This document shows, one piece after another, positions 58,540 to 64,000 of a stretch of DNA of 64,000 nucleotides. The stretch's first letter is position 1. Every line of letters begins with the position of its first letter. This stretch comes from Cymodocea nodosa (lineage: Eukaryota > Streptophyta > Magnoliopsida > Alismatales > Cymodoceaceae): contig CM072341.1 of NCBI GenBank assembly GCA_036874045.1, positions 3,422,501 to 3,486,500 of the forward strand. Reading direction: 5' to 3'. The position numbers and the translations under genes were made by a program. Below the pieces are notes generated by a model. It did not search any database, had not been told where the DNA came from, and saw only the letters and a list, made by a program, of their open reading frames with translations.

Positions 58540-60549
58540 TTACAGAATTTTTGCAGTAGTTTTCCTTGAACCAAAATGCCCTCCACAAGCTTGGTCATGA
58601 TAGAAAGACAATATGCTCGGATATTCAATTTCTGGAACACACCTCCTTAAAACCATATTAGGACATTTCTTAAATAAGTATGGGTCTTCCCAATAGTAAT
58701 ATTTTACTCTTGAGAAAAACAATTTCTTATCCTGTCTATTCCAATCCTTAGGTGTTAAACCAGTAACTAAGTAATTAACTATGTCTACATACCAAGGTAT
58801 TGTGTTGATGGTCATTAATTGTTCATCAGGAAAATTATCCTTAATTTCAATATTTGATTTTTCTATTTGTAATCTTGATAAATGATCTGCTACTACATTC
58901 TCACAACCTTTTTTATCTTTAATTTCTAGATCGAATTCTTGTAATAATAATATCCATCGGATCAATCTAGGTTTAGTTTCTTTTTTCTTTTGTAGATGTT
59001 TTAGAGCTGAATGATCCGTGTATACTATTACTTTAGTTCCAATCAGATATGATCTAAACTTTTCTAAAGCAAACACAACAGCTAATAATTCTTTTTCAGT
59101 AGTTGTGTAATTAACTTGAGCATCATTTAAGGTTTTGCTTGCATAATGAATCACTCTAGGAGATTTTTCTATCTTTTGTTCTAACACTGCTCCTACAACA
59201 AAATCAGAAGCATTGCACATTAATTAAAATGGATGGTTCCAATCAAGTGCTTGAATTATAGGAGTTGAAATTAAACTAGTTTTAAGTCTGAAAAATGCCT
59301 CTTTACAATTTTTATCAAAGTTAAATGAGACATCTTTTAATAGATTAGTTAAAGGCCTAGCTATCTTGCTAAAGTCTTTAATAAATCTTCTATAAAAACC
59401 AGCATGTCTTAGAAATGATGTAATATCTTTTACTGATTTAGGTTCTGGTAGATTAGAAATTACTTTTATTTTAGCTTTATCTACTTCCAACCCTTTCTTA
59501 GAAACAACATGTCCTAAGACTATTCCTTGTTTAACCATGAAGTGACATTTTTCCCAATTTAAAACCAAATTTTTTTCCACACAGCATTTTAATATTTGGT
59601 CTAAATTGCTTAAACACACTTCATATGAGTTGCCATACACAGTAAAATTATCCATAAATATTTCTAAAAAATCTTCAGTCATTCTAGTAAATATGCCCTG
59701 CACACACCTTTGAAAGGTAGCTAGTGCATTGCATAATCCGAATGGCATTCTTTTAAAAGTATAAGTTTCATTAGGACAGGTGAAAGTTGTTTTCTCTTGA
59801 TCCTCTAATGCTACTGGAATTTCATTATACCTTGAATTTCCGTCTAGGAAACAAAAATATTCTTGCCCTGCTAATCTTTCCAGCATTTGATCTATAAAAG
59901 GTAAGGGAAAATGATCTTTCCTAGTCACAACATTCAACTTTCTATAGTCTATACATACTCTCCAGCCTGATTGAATTCTAGTAGGTATCAAGTCTTGACT
60001 TTCATTCCTAATAACTGTTAATCCTGATTTCTTGGGAACTACATGGATTGGACTTACCCACGAGCTATCAGAAATTGGATAAATTATATCATTATCTAAC
60101 CATTTAACTATTTCTTTCCTGACTACTTCTTTAAGGTTTGGATTTAATCTCCTCTCAGAAATTCTAAGAGGTTTAGCATACTCTTCTAAATATATGTGGT
60201 GACAACATAAAGTTGAACTTAACCCTTTTATATCAGTCATAGTCCATCCTATTGCTTCTTTATAACTTTTAACTACATCTTTTAATTTAGCTATTTGATC
60301 CTCTTTTAAATCTGAAGCAATAGTGATTGGACAGGTCCGTTTATCTTCTAGAAATATATAGGTTAATTCAGGAGGTAAATGTTTTAATTCTAAATGTTGC
60401 CCATCAGAAGCTAGAGCTCCTAACTGAACATCATCATTTTTTAAATTAATTTCTTCCATATCTCCTTCTATATTTATGCTTTCACTTTCTTCTAAAATTT
60501 TAGAATTGATTTGCCTATTTAATTCTTCTTGAATCACATCATCTAACAT
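58540..60549 (-). pseudogene. pol: Gypsy C RT, RNase H and start of integrase
   Basis: The 441-codon frame at 59,224-60,549 has the RT entry, 'GWRVCIDYRKLNVVTRKDHF', 'MPFGLCNALATFQRC', the catalytic-type box 'LEIFMDNFTVYG' and 'KPKSVKDITSFL'-like wording. RNase H continues at 58,540-59,220 ('[20 protein letters not shown]', '[20 protein letters not shown]', '[12 protein letters not shown]') and runs into the zinc-binding beginning of integrase ('[13 protein letters not shown]'). Close to copy B throughout. Few breaks in this part; the integrase is only partly represented. Confidence 0.9.
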
Positions 60550-60552
60550 ATC

Positions 60553-61143
60553 TCATTCATCCTCTAAAAAGTCTATGGTGTGTAAGGACATTTCTAACTC
60601 TTCAAACCATTCTGGTTTGAAAATATTTAATTGAGTATCCTCATTACCATATGCTAACTTCATTACTCCAATTTTACAATTTATAACAGCCCCTGATGTT
60701 GCTAAAAATGGCCTTCCCAAAATTAAAGATGTATCACTATTTTTATGCTTAATTTGTTGGGAATCCAAAATTACAATATCAATAGGATATATAAAATTCT
60801 TGATTTTAATTAAGACATCCTCTATTTTTCCTCTAGGGTATCTTATACTTCTATCAGCTAATTGAATAACCGTACTAGTAGGAGTTAAGCCTTCTAATCC
60901 TAAGGATGCAAATATATCACTTGACATAACATTTATACCTGCACCTAAGTCTATTAAGGTTCTTTCTAGAAAGGTATTTCCTATGGTGCATGATATAACA
61001 GGGATTCTAGGATCAGATAACTTTTTTGGAATTTGTGGCAGAAATAAGGAACTACTTTGCTCAGCTAAAAAGACATTTCTAAGAACTTTTTGCTCTCTTT
61101 TCTTAGTACACCAATCCTTAAGAAATTTAGCACAATGTGGCAT
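60553..61143 (-). pseudogene. pol: Gypsy C aspartic protease
   Basis: 196-codon frame with 'MPHCAKFLKDWCTKKREQKV', the core 'TLIDLGAGINVMSSDIFASL' and 'SLILGRPFLATSGAVINC', as in copy B. It cleaves the polyprotein. It joins the linker upstream and RT downstream in the usual order. Confidence 0.88.
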
Positions 61144-61146
61144 TTT

Positions 61147-61860
61147 CTACAATAGATCTAACAAAGGAATGTTAACTTGTACTTTTTCAAAAATTTCTCT
61201 GATTTTCTCTTGTCTTTCAGGATAGGGTGCTAAAGATTTTGATTTCAAAGACTCTTTTTCTTTCAGTTGATTTGTTTGATCATTTTTAGCTTCAATCGCA
61301 GATTCAGATTGTTCTTCAGTGATTTCTAGATTTTCAACTATTACATTTTCATTATCATTTTGATTTTTACTCTTATCCACCTTCATATCATTTTCATTTT
61401 GAGTTCTTAGTGGTATATCAGTTCCAGATCTTAATGTTACACATACATCTTCCAGATTTTCGTTACTTTCATGATGTTTCTGTATATCATTTTCGTGATT
61501 ATGATCTTCAATTATTTTTAGTTTCAAAGTGCATTCTTTAAATTCTCTTACATTAGTATTTCTGTTTGCTGTATATTTTGCAAATTATGAAGGTTTATAA
61601 CATTATAATTTTCATTGTCCTATTGCATAACTTGTATTTTCATTGCATTTTTGTCTAATGCTTTTAATTTTGTTTCCAGATCATTTAATTTCATTGCATT
61701 CAATTTTTGATCAATTTTCTTTATGGTTTTTTCAGTTTCGTAAATTATATCCTTTTTAGGTTCTAAATATGATTCCTTATAATTTAATTGGTTAACTTCT
61801 TGTTGCTGACACATAAAGTATTTCAGTTTGTCAAGATTTTGCTCTATACTATGCTCAATT
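61147..61860 (-). pseudogene. pol: Gypsy C linker before protease
   Basis: Charged low-complexity sequence: 'VCVTLRSGTDIPLRTQNEND' and 'SLAPYPERQEKIREIFEKVQ' (61,147-61,527), and a Lys/Asp-rich frame at 61,620-61,814. Matches 32,560-33,283 in copy B. Similarity to the element stops near 61,860. Confidence 0.75.
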
Positions 61861-62050
61861 ATGATTCCTTATAATTTAACTCGTTAAGTTAGTGAGTAAA
61901 AGAAGAGACGAACTTGTTAAGTTAGTGTTATACACGTGGTGAAATTATAAGTTACGAATGTTGTATTGTATCACGTGAGGTGCACATATTTAACTCGTTA
62001 AGTTAACATAACTAAACACGTTGAGTTGCTATATTGAACACTAAGGCAAC
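61861..62050 (+). repeat. LTR-Y fragment
   Basis: Matches the central part of LTR-Y (AACTCGTTAAGTTAGTGAGT, then 'GTGGTGAAATTATAAGTTAC' and 'CTATATTGAACACTAAGGCA'). It ends at CTAAGGCAAC, where LTR-Z starts. Confidence 0.78.
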
Positions 62051-64000
62051 TGTTTAGAATGAAAAAGTGCATATTATTAACGGTTAAATGATGGTTAATT
62101 GCATAATATTTATCTTATCATATAAGAATTAAGCCATTATGTTATAATTACACTGTTATATGCTTTAATTGAAGAATCTGCTTAATTTTGGGGAATTAAT
62201 GTTAATTTAGTGCATTTCTAAACTGTCGGTAAGTTGCAGGCTGTGAAATTCTTAAGTATCCAAATTTTCTAATAATTTAGATAGTTAAGTTTAACAGACC
62301 GATCATGTCAGATAGTTATGTTTAAATTGCTGAGCAGTTATGTTTTGAAAGTTTCCTGAAGTTAACAACTAGTCGTTTCGTTGCATTAATTTCTCATTTA
62401 GCTAAACGTTAAGTTAACGTGTGTTTTTATTAAAAAGAATGATATGTTTTAAAGTTATATCTTCTATATCATGAACATTGCACGTCTTGATAACTCGTTA
62501 AGTTAGTGAGTAAAAGAAGAGACGAACTCGTTAAGTTAACATAACTAAACGCGTTGAGTTGCTATATTGAACACTAAAGCAATGCGTTAGGTTAGCGTTA
62601 TAAACTTAAGTTGTTATTTTTGCACATGGTAAAATTCTTATTATAAAAATATTTGTTTATTACTGAATCGATGAGTTATCTATAACTATCTGAAATTGGA
62701 GCTGAGCATCGGATAGTTAGACCTGTAACTCTCCGAAATCTCTTTTTATTTATAAAATAGCTGAGGACACGTTTCATGTTCTAGTAAAGTGACTTAAGTG
62801 GATTTTCGGTGAGTTAGCTGTAAGTATCCGAAATGCATCTGAGCATCGGATAGTTAGACCTATAACTCTCTGAAATGTTATTTTATGATTAAACTGCTGT
62901 TGACACGTGTCGAGATCTGGTAGATTTACTTAAGTTATATATCTGTGAGTTATTTGTAACTATCCGAAATGCATCTGAGCATCGGATAGTTAAGTTTATA
63001 AGTATCTGAAATGCACTTGAGCATCGGATAGTTAAATTTATGCACGTGTTGAATTTAAATGCTTTAGTATATCACGTGAGATGCACATGTTTAACTCGTT
63101 AAGTTAGCATAACTGTACGCGTTGAGTTACATGAATACACACTAAGGCAACACATTATGTTAGTTGCTTATTTCTTTTTATTTTCTAATATGCCACTGTA
63201 GTAGTTGCAAAAATAGGACAGTTGGAAGAAAAACCACGACTGCACGTATCGCGTAGGGAAAGAAATCATCGCCGTTGATACGAATGAAGGAAATCCAACC
63301 GACCATTCAAGCAGAAGCAGTTACTACTGAAGAAATATAATAGAAAAGAAGAAAAAAAAGAGGTGGGTGTGTGATCGATGGACGGCCAGTGTATATAGAG
63401 GAGAAGCACCGATCTTTCTACAGACAGTATCGGCGATTCTCCGAAGTATCACACCAACCATCGTTACCATCACCACAATCACCAACCATCGGAGGTCTGT
63501 GAGAATACTTTCTTGATGTCGGGTCGATTTCGAGCCAAACATAGTGCCTGACAACCACTGTGAGGAGTGATCGCGTCGTAGGAAGGGAAGCCATTTTCAC
63601 AAAGCGCCGACTCATATTTCAGGAGATTGTAAAGCTTTTAGCCTTGGCTTCAGGTTGATGCCTATATGCTGAAGAGAAGATTATCTTGCAATTCTGGATT
63701 CACGATTCTATAGGGAGAGAAGACAGAATTGTAAGTGGTTTAATTTTCAGTGGTGTAATCACGTTGCAAGTAGTGTCGGAAGTATTTACTGTCAAGTGAG
63801 ATTTCTTTACATTTCACCTTTCGCCCATTTCCATGTTCATATTAAAACAAAAATACCAAAAACAATTTATCTATGTTTGTATGTTGTATTTGAGTGTTGT
63901 ATTGTTTGTGTTGTATCGTGATTAATGTTATCTTTGTCAGTGCTGTGATTGTTTTATGTTGTTTTAGTTTTACAGTTTATTGAAATTGGTTCGTTCAAAA
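62051..64000 (+). repeat. LTR-Z mosaic with LTR-Y blocks, cut by window edge
   Basis: Starts TGTTTAGAATGAAAAAGTGC and follows LTR-Z to about 62,355. A block of LTR-Y (about 62,356-62,670: ACTAGTCGTTTCGTTGCATT to GTTTATTACTGAATC) then replaces Z sequence, and a second LTR-Y-like block lies at 63,047-63,170. The rest is LTR-Z, ending outside the window. It has the perfect-arm hairpin at 62,957-62,992 (TAACTATCCGA / TCGGATAGTTA) and the shared antisense ORF (63,418-63,615). Confidence 0.82.

Larger units (their letters stand above)
48313..61860 (-). mobile_element. Gypsy element C (Athila-like, minus strand, partial 5' end)
   Basis: Same family as A and B. Along the minus strand: linker, protease, RT, RNase H, start of integrase, ORF3, gag inside the intron, F-box gene, 3' untranslated region, polypurine tract and 3' LTR-Z (48,313-50,421). 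The primer site, leader ORF and a same-strand 5' LTR are not present. Where the 5' end should continue, an LTR-Y fragment begins at about 61,861 and then an LTR-Z on the plus strand at 62,051. It is broken, with ten or more breaks. It gives the best view of the gag and of the gene order around it. Confidence 0.88.

Noticed and set aside
1-64000. Host genes, tRNA or rRNA genes hidden between elements
   Set aside because: Every open frame of note belongs to an element, and gaps hold LTR pieces or AT-rich spacer. No cloverleaf or rRNA-like stretch was seen, though a tRNA or small-RNA scan was not run.

Overview
This window looks like repeat-dense, AT-rich intergenic DNA from a flowering plant, probably a eudicot. 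The evidence is a pile of nested LTR retrotransposons of typical plant lineages: Athila-like Ty3/gypsy elements (protease with a DLGA core, integrase with HLPxE and KAYWA motifs, primer-binding site matching tRNA-Asp) and Sirevirus-like Ty1/copia elements (Met-tRNA primer site, several polypurine tracts in a row, coiled-coil gag, an extra ORF after pol). I recognise no ordinary host gene, tRNA, rRNA or CRISPR array.

Three LTR families account for almost everything. LTR-Z (about 2.1 kb, TGTTTAG...CAAACA) belongs to the Athila-like elements, here called A, B and C. LTR-X (1,214 bp, TGTTAGG...CCTACA when read along its element) belongs to a copia element on the minus strand. LTR-Y (about 1.8 kb, TGTTGAG...CCTACA) belongs to a second copia family. 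The nesting in the middle can be read from target-site duplications. A copia-Y 5' LTR (16,329-17,204 plus 47,171-47,761, with its primer site at 47,764) was entered by copia X (17,205-47,170, duplication GAGAA). Copia X was then entered by gypsy B in its gag (30,127-45,681, duplication AGTCG) and by a solo LTR-Y in its third ORF (21,159-22,986). On the left (1-16,328) are copia-Y remnants, gypsy A, and scrambled fragments of X, Y and Z. On the right (48,313-64,000) is gypsy C on the minus strand, ending in mosaic Y/Z LTR sequence cut by the window edge.

The most interesting object is the Athila-like family. All three copies carry an F-box protein gene with an F-box-associated-like C-terminal part, placed at the 3' end before the polypurine tract. 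In B and C, which keep the 5' part, the order is zinc-knuckle leader, protease/RT/RNase H, integrase (partial in C), a third ORF with a plant transposon-associated domain, and then the 3' gene block. The capsid-type gag sits in that block, downstream of pol, not in front of it. In A and C gag lies between GT and a position just before the F-box start. In B the same stretch is missing exactly at a GTATGT donor and a TTTTACAG acceptor, as if B had been reverse-transcribed from a spliced RNA. This suggests gag and F-box share one alternatively spliced transcript.

A second theme is short palindromes: arms ending in GAGTTA/TAACTC or in TAACTATCCG and its complement, often with a 4-nt loop, plus ACACGTGT and ACTTAAGT. 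They fill the LTRs of both superfamilies and recur in the gaps between ORFs of the gypsy elements. The LTRs also swap blocks with each other at these motifs. All elements are described as fossils; most reading frames are broken in several places.
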